Assembly (NCBI GenBank): GCA_002490315.1
Contig: DLKG01000075.1
Coordinates: 25,841 to 40,144, forward strand
DNA length: 14,304 nucleotides
Origin: Prevotella sp. UBA7594
Lineage (GTDB): Bacteria > Bacteroidota > Bacteroidia > Bacteroidales > Bacteroidaceae
Reading direction: 5' to 3'
This document shows, in pieces, positions 1 to 6,729 of the stretch (its first letter is position 1; the number at the start of each line of letters is the position of its first letter). Both the position numbers and the translations under genes were made by a program. The notes beneath the pieces were generated by a model that made no database searches, was not told the DNA's origin, and was given only the letters and a program-made list of their open reading frames with translations.

Positions 1-32
1 TGCAAGCCCTTTTCTAGTACTTACTGAAGTTT

Positions 33-1340
33 CTACTTAACAATTCTCTTCACTACCTTGCCGTTGGCAAAGCGGTTGATGACAAGGCGGTTGCCATTCG
101 GATTGACAAGTTTCTTGCCCTCGATGTTATAGGTTGCTACGACCTTACCGGAATTCTCAGCGCTTGCAACTTTCTCCACAGCCGTTGCCGACTGTGTGTC
201 GATAACGTAAGATCCCAAGCAGAGGTTCTTCTCGTCATAGTCTACATATCCGTAGCCCACGATATAGCGTCCATCGGCTGTAATGGCACACGGCATGTTA
301 TACTCATTGGCATCCATTGTCTGTATTTCCTTGACACCAGGGAAAGCATCGCTCATATTCTGAGCCTTGTTGCTGCCGGCAAGGCAAATCATGGCAGTGG
401 TGCCATTTGTATCCTGATTCTCAATTGTGCCGATGATGGTGCCGTCGTTCGATATGCCGCTGGCATAATAGAACAATTCGGTAGAAGCGTCCGGACAATC
501 GATAATGCCAAGCGTGTCAGCCTCAACGTCATAGCGTGCTATCACCTGACCATAAAGTGGCGTGAAGCCCGTATCATCCGTTGCCTTGTCATGCATGGAG
601 AGTGCCACCCATTTTCCGTTGCCGCTTATGGCCTCAGCCTTCACCATGTCGTACTTCTGGAAGCCGTTAAGCTCAAACGAACCGTCAAAGAAGCGCTTCG
701 ACGGAATCTGCAGAGAATAGGTCTTGTCGTCGCTGTTGCGACGCCAAATCACCATAGGATCGGAAGCGAAATTGTCCACAACGCCACCTACTACAGCCGA
801 TCCGTCAGCACTTGCCTGGAGGATTTTGTAGCCCATCGACTCATAGCCGAGAACATCGTCTGAGAACGTCGGCAGAAGATTTTTCTCACCTGCAGCGTCC
901 CAGAAGCAAGGAGTTTGCTCATAAGCCGAATTGTATGTCACGCCGAACAGCAAGGAGCCGTCGTTGGAGGAAGTTCTCACAAGTGACGGATCTTCGCATA
1001 TCAACGAAGAGTTGCCTGTGTTAAAATCAAATCTGGCTGCCTTGCCCTCAAAGTAGCCATAGCCGACACCGTCGTTGTTGACGCTGTTCACGCATGCGTC
1101 AACATCCTGTTCATCGTCACTGTTGAGTTTGTCGGAAGCGAAATACTTTATAGCGCCCGTTTCTATATTGGCGATGAAAGCCTGGCCACCCACGTCCTCA
1201 CCGGCGATGTACTTTCCGTCCTGTGAGCATGTTATAGCCTGAAGATAACCGTTTGATGTCCATGGATAATAAGTGAGCTTCTGTGCAGAGGCCGCACCGC
1301 AAGCGGCGAGCATCACCGCTGAGAGTAAAAATTTCTTCAT
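33..1340 (-). CDS. Secreted DG-repeat (propeller-like) protein with T9SS-like C-terminal tail, function unknown
   Basis: A 435-residue protein of unknown function, probably exported. Residues 1-19 form a signal peptide (KK, a hydrophobic core, then ASA before Gln20). LAAC at 11-14 also resembles a lipobox, so lipoprotein processing is a weaker alternative. The body carries about seven copies of a loose motif, A-I-[ST]-x-D/N-G-x-x-I-x-G, near residues 35-47, 86-96, 124-133, 175-185, 237-247, 295-304 and 352-362. Evenly spaced short repeats of this kind suggest a beta-propeller (inference). The last ~35 residues (GKKL, then NPNGNRLVINR, then GKVVKRIVK) look like the C-terminal signal recognised by type IX secretion in Prevotella and Porphyromonas, so the protein may reach the cell surface. 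The start ATG sits directly before the signal peptide. The gene is monocistronic as far as the window shows, with its own promoter about 130 bases upstream. I am sure of the gene and of export, not of function. Confidence 0.85.
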   Translation of the reverse strand: MKKFLLSAVMLAACGAASAQKLTYYPWTSNGYLQAITCSQDGKYIAGEDVGGQAFIANIETGAIKYFASDKLNSDDEQDVDACVNSVNNDGVGYGYFEGKAARFDFNTGNSSLICEDPSLVRTSSNDGSLLFGVTYNSAYEQTPCFWDAAGEKNLLPTFSDDVLGYESMGYKILQASADGSAVVGGVVDNFASDPMVIWRRNSDDKTYSLQIPSKRFFDGSFELNGFQKYDMVKAEAISGNGKWVALSMHDKATDDTGFTPLYGQVIARYDVEADTLGIIDCPDASTELFYYASGISNDGTIIGTIENQDTNGTTAMICLAGSNKAQNMSDAFPGVKEIQTMDANEYNMPCAITADGRYIVGYGYVDYDEKNLCLGSYVIDTQSATAVEKVASAENSGKVVATYNIEGKKLVNPNGNRLVINRFANGKVVKRIVK

Positions 1341-1633
1341 AAACTGATTTTTTTTTATTATTCTTTTGTTTCTTGTTCTTTTGACATTAGTTTTTGGATG
1401 TCGTTATCCCTTTCTTTTAAGAATGTAAGGCATTTTTAAAACTCTCCAATTAAAAAAGCCTGCATCTTTTCGTTTGCAAAGTTATTGTTTTTCCTTTAAA
1501 GCAACAAATATTTTAAAGCAAAATAGCGGTTTAAAGTAAAAATATGTAAGAGAAAAGGCATTATTTGTAATATCCGCAAGAATTTATCAGAGAAATATGC
1601 AGACTTAATAAGACTTAAAACCTTGCGAAACAT
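1341..1633. other. AT-rich intergenic spacer
   Basis: Non-coding stretch between the divergent secreted-protein gene and the structured RNA. Apart from the minus-strand promoter at 1477-1508, nothing recognisable was seen: poly-A and poly-T runs, no ORF of note, no repeat. Confidence 0.6.
1477..1508 (-). promoter_or_regulatory. Bacteroidetes-type promoter for the DG-repeat secreted protein gene
   Basis: Read on the minus strand, the -7 box is TAACTTTG (plus-strand CAAAGTTA at 1477-1484). A -33 TTTG (plus-strand CAAA at 1505-1508) lies 20 bases upstream. Transcription would start near 1470, giving an A-rich leader of about 130 bases before the ATG at 1340. No obvious hairpin or Shine-Dalgarno sequence was seen in that leader. 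Confidence 0.6.
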
Positions 1634-1664
1634 TTTGCCGTGTTGGATGAAAATCGTAACTTTG
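1634..1664 (+). promoter_or_regulatory. Consensus Bacteroidetes promoter for the structured RNA
   Basis: TTTG at 1634-1637, a 19-base spacer and TAACTTTG at 1657-1664 match the Bacteroidetes housekeeping sigma consensus exactly. Transcription should begin near 1670-1672, just before the 5' strand of the RNA's closing helix. This is the best promoter in the window. Confidence 0.8.
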
Positions 1665-1669
1665 CACTG

Positions 1670-1869
1670 CGAAAAAGGAATAGGGGCGTACCGGTTCGAT
1701 CGGGATACTCATCAATAAAAAATCGAAACCGGGAAGACTTCTCTTGCCAATGGCGGGCCATATAAAGCCCTTTGGGGCCTAAGCTGTAAAGCCGGTGGAT
1801 TACAAAGGCGGAGAGCTCTCAAATCTTATATACTCGGAGTTTCATCACATCATCGGGCGCCCTTTTTTA
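1670..1869 (+). ncRNA. Independent structured non-coding RNA, about 180-200 nt
   Basis: This stretch has no ORF. It is bounded by a perfect promoter upstream and by a GC palindrome plus six T (GGGCGCCC at 1855-1862, T at 1863-1868) downstream. Pairings visible by eye: a closing helix GGGGCG (1683-1688) with CGCCCT (1858-1863); a hairpin CCGGTT-CGAT (1691-1700) with ATCG-A-AACCGG (1722-1732), one bulged A; a short hairpin GGGC (1755-1758) with GCCC (1767-1770); and an approximate helix between about 1741-1748 and 1807-1815. Size and the promoter-to-terminator boundaries fit the Bacteroidales-1 motif described by comparative genomics, or a 6S-type RNA, but I could not confirm either from memory. 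It is not an obvious FMN riboswitch despite lying before ribE: the RFN core is missing, and ribE has its own -7 box. tmRNA, SRP and RNase P hallmarks are also missing. Confidence 0.6.
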
Positions 1870-1875
1870 AAATAC

Positions 1876-1918
1876 GAAGAAGACTGCGGACATTTGCTTC
1901 CGTAGTCTTCTTTTTTGT
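1876..1918 (+). terminator. Strong intrinsic terminator after the structured RNA
   Basis: A 15-bp stem with two G-U pairs (1876-1890 with 1899-1913) closes an 8-base loop and runs into a T tract. It insulates ribE from the RNA transcript. It may be the true 3' end of that RNA if the first T6 site at 1863-1868 leaks. Confidence 0.8.
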
Positions 1919-1957
1919 TTTTTCTTACGAAAAGGATTAGGATTAGATAATTATATG

Positions 1958-1965
1958 TAACTTTG
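1958..1965 (+). promoter_or_regulatory. -7 box of a probable ribE promoter
   Basis: TAACTTTG, identical to the -7 box of the upstream RNA. No good TTTG lies 19-20 bases upstream (the position reads GATT), so the promoter may be weaker or need help. It predicts a leader of about 95 bases before the ribE ATG. No riboswitch-like conserved core was recognised in that leader. Confidence 0.5.
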
Positions 1966-2064
1966 CCAAAAGAAATTTACAATAAGGCATACCTTATTAA
2001 ACGACAATACAACATTATAAAAAAGAAGCAAAGAAAGTACAAACAAGAAAAATAGATTCATAAT

Positions 2065-2667
2065 ATGTTTTCCGGTATAGTAGAAGAAATGGCTACTGTC
2101 GTTGCCATTAAGAACGACAAAGAGAATGTGGACTTCACGCTTACATGCTCCTTCACAAACGAGTTGAAAATAGACCAAAGCGTAGCTCACAACGGCGTCT
2201 GCCTTACGGTGGTTGCCATCGACGGCGACCGCTACGTCGTCACCGCCATGAAGGAGACGCTCGACCGCTCCAACCTTGGTATGCTGAAAGTGGGCGACAA
2301 GGTCAACGTGGAACGCTCGATGCTCATGAACGGCCGCCTCGATGGTCACATCGTTCAAGGACACGTTGACGGCACAGCGAAATGCGTTGATATGCGCGAC
2401 GCCGACGGCTCCACGTATTACACCTTCCAGTATGCCTTCGACCGCACTATGGCAAGCCGCGGATATTTCACGGTGGACAAAGGCTCGGTGACGGTGAACG
2501 GCGTGTCGCTGACCGTCTGCAACCCGACTGAGGACTCCTTCACTGTTGCCATCATTCCCTACACTCACGACAACACCAACTTCTGCAACATCAAGCTGGG
2601 CTCCGTAGTCAACATCGAGTTTGACATCCTCGGCAAATACATCGCACGCCTTCAACAACTGCAATAA
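2065..2667 (+). CDS. ribE: Riboflavin synthase, alpha subunit
   Basis: Catalyses the last step of riboflavin synthesis, the dismutation of two 6,7-dimethyl-8-ribityllumazine molecules into riboflavin and the pyrimidinedione precursor, in the cytoplasm. At 200 residues it has the family's usual length. The N-terminus MFSGIVEE is the family signature, which fixes the start. Two tandem lumazine-binding barrels are visible: the first covers about 1-97 with NGVCLTV at 43-49, the second about 98-190 with the matching NGVSLTV at 145-151. GHVDGT at 99-104 and IIPYTHDNTN at 163-172 are further conserved segments. The gene stands alone here, with no other rib gene nearby, and ends just before a bidirectional terminator. 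Some annotations call this gene ribC or ribE; the enzyme identity is firm. Confidence 0.96.
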   Translation: MFSGIVEEMATVVAIKNDKENVDFTLTCSFTNELKIDQSVAHNGVCLTVVAIDGDRYVVTAMKETLDRSNLGMLKVGDKVNVERSMLMNGRLDGHIVQGHVDGTAKCVDMRDADGSTYYTFQYAFDRTMASRGYFTVDKGSVTVNGVSLTVCNPTEDSFTVAIIPYTHDNTNFCNIKLGSVVNIEFDILGKYIARLQQLQ

Positions 2668-2694
2668 AAAGACAATAAGAAGACAATAAAAGCC

Positions 2695-2744
2695 AAACGC
2701 CAAAGGGACGACGTTTTTTTACGACCGTCGCCCCTTTGGCGTTT
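2695..2744. terminator. Bidirectional terminator between ribE and the M6 protease
   Basis: A 19-bp inverted repeat with one mismatch (2695-2713 with 2726-2744) and a 12-base T-rich loop lies between the converging ends of ribE and the protease gene. Read on the minus strand, the stem is followed by a TTTT run. On the plus strand the trailing T tract is weak. Confidence 0.75.
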
Positions 2745-2752
2745 GTCATTAG

Positions 2753-2776
2753 GGGGAGTGTCAAAAGACACACCCC
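2753..2776. repeat. Short GTGTC hairpin, first copy of a dispersed intergenic motif
   Basis: GGGG-A-GTGTC (2753-2762) pairs with GACAC-A-CCCC (2767-2776) across an AAAA loop, with one A-A mismatch. It lies 20 bases beyond the stop codon of the M6 protease, so it may end or protect the 3' end of that mRNA. Related GGGTGTGTC elements occur at 8604-8618, 14066-14103 and 14225-14258. Confidence 0.55.
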
Positions 2777-2795
2777 AAAATTTCATTTCATATCA

Positions 2796-5411
2796 TTACT
2801 TTGCAAGCTTCAATGACTTGCCGCCATTCTTCACTACGTACACACCGGAAGGCAACTGCGAAGCGGCAAACTCTCCAAGAGTCATTCTTCCGCAGCAGAC
2901 GCCCGTGGCTGTGAACACCTCCACCTCGTCGTTAGCCTTCAGGCTTGCGTCCTCGTTTACGCTATTGATTGAGGTGTATGCACCGAGATCAACGGTCTGC
3001 CAGTTGCTCCAAGCCGAGAGCACATTGCCGCTTACCGCCTGCAAGCGCCATTGATAAGTGGCACCTTCATTCAGATTCTCGAAACGATACTTACAGTCCT
3101 TTACGTCGCTGAAGCGCTGCGTGGCAGCACGCATGACAGACTTCGGAGCCACATTCTGCGAGATGAAGTCTTCGGCAGAGTACTCGCCGTCGTAGATGGC
3201 GACAGAGTAGACATAGCCGCGCTTCTTCGGAGTTATCACTACCTTATAGTCTACGGAGTTGTCATTGGCAAGCTGAATGGTAGCCATCTTGCCGTCGGGC
3301 GCGATGGTTTCGGAAGACAGCTCGTTGCCGTCAGCGTCAACAAGCGCCACCTTCGTCTCTGCAGCGTCATTGCCATAAGCGCTCGACGAGAGACGCACGG
3401 TAACGGCAGAGGCTTCATGGTCGGTGATGAGCGGAGAGGTGAGATTGCCTACTGCCTTGGAAGAGCCAAGCTTTGCGCAGCCAGGACATTCGTACACCTT
3501 GGTGCCTGTCCAGCCCTTGTTCGTCATATAGCTGTCGAGGTCGGCAGAGATGTCCTTCGTGCCGTCGCTGACAGCATCTTTTCCCCACGTCTTTAGGCTC
3601 TCGCTGAGCAAGAGTGCTTCGTCGGCAGAAGGCTGCTCGCTCTTCTCGCGCAGCTCCAGATTGTACGACTTTGCATTGGCAATCGGAGCCCATGCCGCAC
3701 TAAACCAATTGCTGCCCATGTCCGTAACATTAATGTCGTCGTCGGAAGGAGTGTCTATGGAAATGCCGCCCATGAACGTGAAGGAAATGTTTCCGTTGCT
3801 CTCCTTGATGTCCGTTACGGGCTTGCCGAGGTATTTGCGTCCATCGCTGTTGGCGTTGAAGAGTTTCGTGGCAGGCGTCGTGTTGTCGGTGAGCGATGTT
3901 GTCTTCGTCGTGCCGGGATAGGTGTCGCCGCTATTGGTAGATTCTGTCAGCTTATTGTCAGCCGGAACGATTGTGAAGCGCTGATGATTGTAGACGTTGT
4001 TCACGGTGTTCTTCGTCCAGGCGGTTGGGTCGTAGTCGACATGAATGACGAGCATTCCGTGTGCCGGCAGTTCGGCATCGGTCTTCTTCTGCTGGCGGTT
4101 CTCGAAGATATAGTATTCCGTAGGCGTAGCCTCATTGAATACGACGCACGCCTCAGGAGCGTCCGTCAGCGGCTTCATGTCGGTGATGTACTGCGGCTTG
4201 CTGAGCACAGTAGGCTCTATCCATCCGCTCACCCATTTCTCATAGGTGTTGTAGCCCGACGGGCAATAGCCGTCGCCGCCGTATGAGCCATAGTCCATAA
4301 GATCCCATTCGCTCATGCCGTAGTTATTGTTGTTGCCCGTGTCGTAAAAGTCGGGGATGCCCAGGCAATGGCTAAACTCATGGCAGGCTGTGCCGATACC
4401 ATCCATCTGCGTGCCTGCATTGCCGTTGAGCTCAGAGGAGCAGCCGTAGGTGCGTATGCGCTTTCCGCCAAGCACGAGGCTGTAGCCGCCTTCCTGTATG
4501 TCCCATTCGTGCTGCCATATACAGTCGGCAAGTTCGCCTGTTGCGTCGGAAGCCTCGCCGTAGCCTGCATAGATGAGGTACACCTGGTCGACGGCTCCGT
4601 CGCCGTCCCAGTCGTACTTTGACATGTCGAGACCATATTGGTTGTAGGCAAGCTTGCACGCCTCCACTACCATACCTGCCGGGTCGATGTCGTTGCCGCT
4701 GGCGTCGTTGGCGCCATAGTCAGCCATGTTCTTGGAGACAGTGACGGGACCTACAACGTCGAAGTCGAGGTCGAACTTGCCATAGCTCTGCTCGTAGAAA
4801 TAGTCATGCACGGAGCCGGAATTGCCATTGATATCGTAGCCCACCTTATTAAAATATTCGTTCCATTCGGCCTGAGTGTGCTTCGACTGCATCTTCTTGT
4901 CCTTGAAATTTACGAGGATAACAAGTCCCTTGCGCTCGCCGGTGACGCCGATGCCCTCACCGCCCGTTGCGCCAGCCATCTGCTGACGACGCGGCATACC
5001 CTTGGAGTCTACAGCGCCGCGCTTCATGAGGCGCGCGATGCGGCGGCTGTTGCGCTGCGCTGCACGCTTCTCTCCGAGAGAGCGTACCTTGGAAATTTCC
5101 GCACTGTAGGAGGAAAGAAATGCCTTCTCTGCAGCAGAGCGTCCTGAGAGATTGTGAGCCACTTGAGAAGAAGGAGCCAAATGGCCGTCGGCGTCAAGAA
5201 CAGCATAGCGATAGGCGCCATCGTTCCCTACTACAAGCGGCTGCCCGTCTTCAGTAGCCACGAAATGAAAATTCTCGTCGCCGCGTACCGTCACAGTCAG
5301 CATCGTGCCGTCAGGCTGCTCCACCTGGCGCTTCACGCGCTTTGCCGGCACTGCAAAAGCTGAGGCTGCAAGCAAGAGTGTTGCAGCGATTGTTAATGTT
5401 CTTTTTGTCAT
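2796..5411 (-). CDS. Secreted M6-family metalloprotease with T9SS-like C-terminal domain
   Basis: A zinc endopeptidase of the immune-inhibitor-A (M6) family, probably secreted or surface-bound, acting on extracellular protein. I start at the ATG at 5411 (871 residues) because a clean signal peptide (MTKRTL, hydrophobic core, ASAFA; residues 1-20) begins there; the in-frame ATG ten codons earlier only adds MQVKQQLLQI and overlaps the promoter. A propeptide-like region spans about 21-150. The catalytic domain runs from about 160 to 550, with HEFSHCLGIPD at 344-354: zinc ligands His344, His348 and probably Asp354, catalytic Glu345. LMDYGSY near 371-377 and the YYIFENRQ and LVIHVDYD segments are typical of the family. 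After about 555, two halves of a fibronectin-III-like domain (SNWFSAAWAPI and TYQWRLQAVSG) flank a jelly-roll-like insert containing GWTGTKVYECPGC. The last ~60 residues end LPSGVYVVKNGGKSLKLAK, a typical T9SS sorting tail. The exact substrate is unknown. Confidence 0.9.
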   Translation of the reverse strand: MTKRTLTIAATLLLAASAFAVPAKRVKRQVEQPDGTMLTVTVRGDENFHFVATEDGQPLVVGNDGAYRYAVLDADGHLAPSSQVAHNLSGRSAAEKAFLSSYSAEISKVRSLGEKRAAQRNSRRIARLMKRGAVDSKGMPRRQQMAGATGGEGIGVTGERKGLVILVNFKDKKMQSKHTQAEWNEYFNKVGYDINGNSGSVHDYFYEQSYGKFDLDFDVVGPVTVSKNMADYGANDASGNDIDPAGMVVEACKLAYNQYGLDMSKYDWDGDGAVDQVYLIYAGYGEASDATGELADCIWQHEWDIQEGGYSLVLGGKRIRTYGCSSELNGNAGTQMDGIGTACHEFSHCLGIPDFYDTGNNNNYGMSEWDLMDYGSYGGDGYCPSGYNTYEKWVSGWIEPTVLSKPQYITDMKPLTDAPEACVVFNEATPTEYYIFENRQQKKTDAELPAHGMLVIHVDYDPTAWTKNTVNNVYNHQRFTIVPADNKLTESTNSGDTYPGTTKTTSLTDNTTPATKLFNANSDGRKYLGKPVTDIKESNGNISFTFMGGISIDTPSDDDINVTDMGSNWFSAAWAPIANAKSYNLELREKSEQPSADEALLLSESLKTWGKDAVSDGTKDISADLDSYMTNKGWTGTKVYECPGCAKLGSSKAVGNLTSPLITDHEASAVTVRLSSSAYGNDAAETKVALVDADGNELSSETIAPDGKMATIQLANDNSVDYKVVITPKKRGYVYSVAIYDGEYSAEDFISQNVAPKSVMRAATQRFSDVKDCKYRFENLNEGATYQWRLQAVSGNVLSAWSNWQTVDLGAYTSINSVNEDASLKANDEVEVFTATGVCCGRMTLGEFAASQLPSGVYVVKNGGKSLKLAK

Positions 5412-5438
5412 TATTTGTAATAATTGTTGTTTTACTTG

Positions 5439-5469
5439 CAAAAGTACAAATAAAATCTTGTCTCACAAC
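5439..5469 (-). promoter_or_regulatory. Promoter for the M6 protease gene
   Basis: On the minus strand the -7 box is TACTTTTG (plus-strand 5439-5446). A -33 box GTTG (plus-strand CAAC, 5466-5469; consensus TTTG) sits 19 bases away. The start point near 5433 supports the downstream ATG at 5411, because the upstream ATG (5441) would lie inside the promoter. Confidence 0.6.
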
Positions 5470-5522
5470 ACATTGTAAGTGTTAAATAAACCTTTATCCG
5501 GTCAATTCATTTAATACCTTTT

Positions 5523-5605
5523 CTAAAGCGGCACTTTAGGGAGGCTAAAGCGCCGCTTTAAGGAGGCTAAAGCGCCGCTTTAGGTAAGCTAAAGCGCCGC
5601 TTTAA
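5523..5605. repeat. Four tandem 22-bp palindromic repeats
   Basis: CTAAAGCGCCGCTTTA(G/A) recurs at exact 22-base spacing, starting at 5523, 5545, 5567 and 5589. Each unit is a palindrome of 7-8 bp arms around one central base, joined by a 5-6 base linker (GGAGG, GGTAAG or similar). The first unit is diverged in the centre (GCGGCAC). The array lies between the divergent promoters of the protease and the nitroreductase gene, so it could form cruciforms, bind a dimeric regulator or act as a tandem hairpin in a transcript. Confidence 0.85.
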
Positions 5606-5622
5606 AAAATCATATTCGAACA

Positions 5623-5654
5623 TTTGCATTTACGGCTTTTTTTGATTAAGTTTG
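5623..5654 (+). promoter_or_regulatory. Promoter for the nitroreductase-thioredoxin-rmuC cluster
   Basis: TTTG at 5623-5626, a 20-base spacer and TAAGTTTG at 5647-5654 fit the Bacteroidetes consensus. A start near 5661 leaves a leader of about 29 bases before the ATG at 5690. The palindromic array ends 17 bases upstream of the -33 box. Confidence 0.65.
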
Positions 5655-5689
5655 CAATGGATTAAAACTTATAAAACTTTTACGCAAAT

Positions 5690-6199
5690 ATGAATTTTCA
5701 CGAATTGTCACAGAAGCGTTTCTCGGCACGCAAGTTCACCGACGAACAAGTGAGCCAAGCCGACCTTGATTACATTCTTGAGTGTGTGCGCCTTGCGCCG
5801 TCTGCTTGCAACAAGCAGCCTTGGAAGTTTGTCGTGGTGCGCAGCGACGAGGCTAAGAGGAAGCTCTGGCGTGCTTACGACCGCGAATGGTTTCGCTCCG
5901 CCCCACTCTACGTTGTCTGCATGAAAAGCTCCTCCTCATGCTGGACACGCCCCGACGACAACAAGCAGCATGGCGACATCGACGTTGCCATCGCCACCGA
6001 GCACCTTTGCCTGGCTGCTGCCGACCGCGGACTCGGCACGTGCTGGGTGTGCAACTACGACACTCGTCTCGTGAGCCAACTGCTACCTTCTGAAGAATAT
6101 GAGGCTGTTGCCATCATCCCTCTCGGACACATTGCGGAGGACTGCCCTCACCCAGAGAAGAAAAGAAAACCGATGAACGAAATAGTGGAGGAAATATAA
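5690..6199 (+). CDS. Nitroreductase-family FMN-dependent oxidoreductase
   Basis: A small cytoplasmic flavoprotein of the nitroreductase superfamily, which uses FMN and NAD(P)H to reduce nitro groups, quinones or related compounds; the real substrate here cannot be told. It has 169 residues, at the short end for the family (compact, NfnB/BluB-like fold without long insertions). The N-terminal segment KRFSARKF (residues 9-16) and PSACNKQPW (about 37-45) are the FMN-binding signatures. GLGTCWVCNYD and the closing PLGHIAEDCPHPEKKRKP are the conserved C-terminal segments. The ATG lies 35 bases after the -7 box. It is the first gene of a plus-strand cluster: its TAA overlaps the ATG of the thioredoxin-like gene by one base (TAATG), so the two are probably translationally coupled. 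Confident in the family only. Confidence 0.93.
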   Translation: MNFHELSQKRFSARKFTDEQVSQADLDYILECVRLAPSACNKQPWKFVVVRSDEAKRKLWRAYDREWFRSAPLYVVCMKSSSSCWTRPDDNKQHGDIDVAIATEHLCLAAADRGLGTCWVCNYDTRLVSQLLPSEEYEAVAIIPLGHIAEDCPHPEKKRKPMNEIVEEI

Positions 6200-6708
6200 T
6201 GAAGCGACTTCTTTGCATAGCGCTAACTCTTGCATTGGCTTTTACTGCAGCCAATGCGCAAGAGGCGTTGAAGAAAGTGTACAACGAGACTGTCGACCCC
6301 ATGGAGCAGATCGACAATGCCTTGACGAAGGCCAAGGCCGAAGGGAAATTCGTTGTCTGCCAAGTGGGCGGCAACTGGTGTCCTTGGTGCCTGCGATTTG
6401 CCGACTTCGTGGAGAAGGACTCTGCCGTGAACAAGACGGTCAGCGACAACTTCGAGCTTATCCACGTCAACTACAACCCACGCAAAAGCGCCGGAGAAGC
6501 GTCTGCCGACAAGGCTGCAAAGCTGATGAAGCGGCTGGGCAATCCCTCGCGTTTCGGATTCCCGGTGTTTGTGGTGCTCGACGAAGAAGGCAAGGTGATG
6601 CACATACAGGACTCCAGCTTCCTCGAGGAAGGCAAGGGCTACAGCGAGAAAAAGGTGCTGCGATTCTTCAACAACTGGACTCCGAAGGCTGTCAATAACA
6701 ACAGATAA
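6199..6708 (+). CDS. Exported thioredoxin-fold protein with WCPWC active site
   Basis: A 169-residue thioredoxin-fold protein, probably periplasmic. Residues 1-20 form a signal peptide ending in AANA before Gln21. The redox centre is Cys61-Pro-Trp-Cys64 in a GGNWCPWCLRF context, and Pro122 in FGFPVFVVLD is the expected cis-proline facing it. The shape (an extended segment before the CxxC, then a helix and FELIHVNYNP) resembles the Thioredoxin_7/DsbD-gamma-like group that reduces or isomerises disulfides, rather than classical thioredoxin with WCGPC. Cys54 and Cys6 are the other cysteines; Cys6 is in the signal. Its start overlaps the nitroreductase stop by one base, and rmuC follows after 21 bases. 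Pairing with a flavin reductase hints at a shared redox or nitrosative-stress role, which is inference. Confidence 0.9.
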   Translation: MKRLLCIALTLALAFTAANAQEALKKVYNETVDPMEQIDNALTKAKAEGKFVVCQVGGNWCPWCLRFADFVEKDSAVNKTVSDNFELIHVNYNPRKSAGEASADKAAKLMKRLGNPSRFGFPVFVVLDEEGKVMHIQDSSFLEEGKGYSEKKVLRFFNNWTPKAVNNNR

Positions 6709-6729
6709 AAAGACCCTTATTCTATTCTT

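Noticed and set aside
1670..1960. FMN riboswitch controlling ribE
   Set aside because: The conserved RFN core was not found, two terminators separate the RNA from ribE, and ribE has its own TAACTTTG box.
1951..2703. 250-codon minus-strand open frame opposite ribE
   Set aside because: It mirrors the well-identified riboflavin synthase and includes terminator and promoter sequence; no independent protein features.
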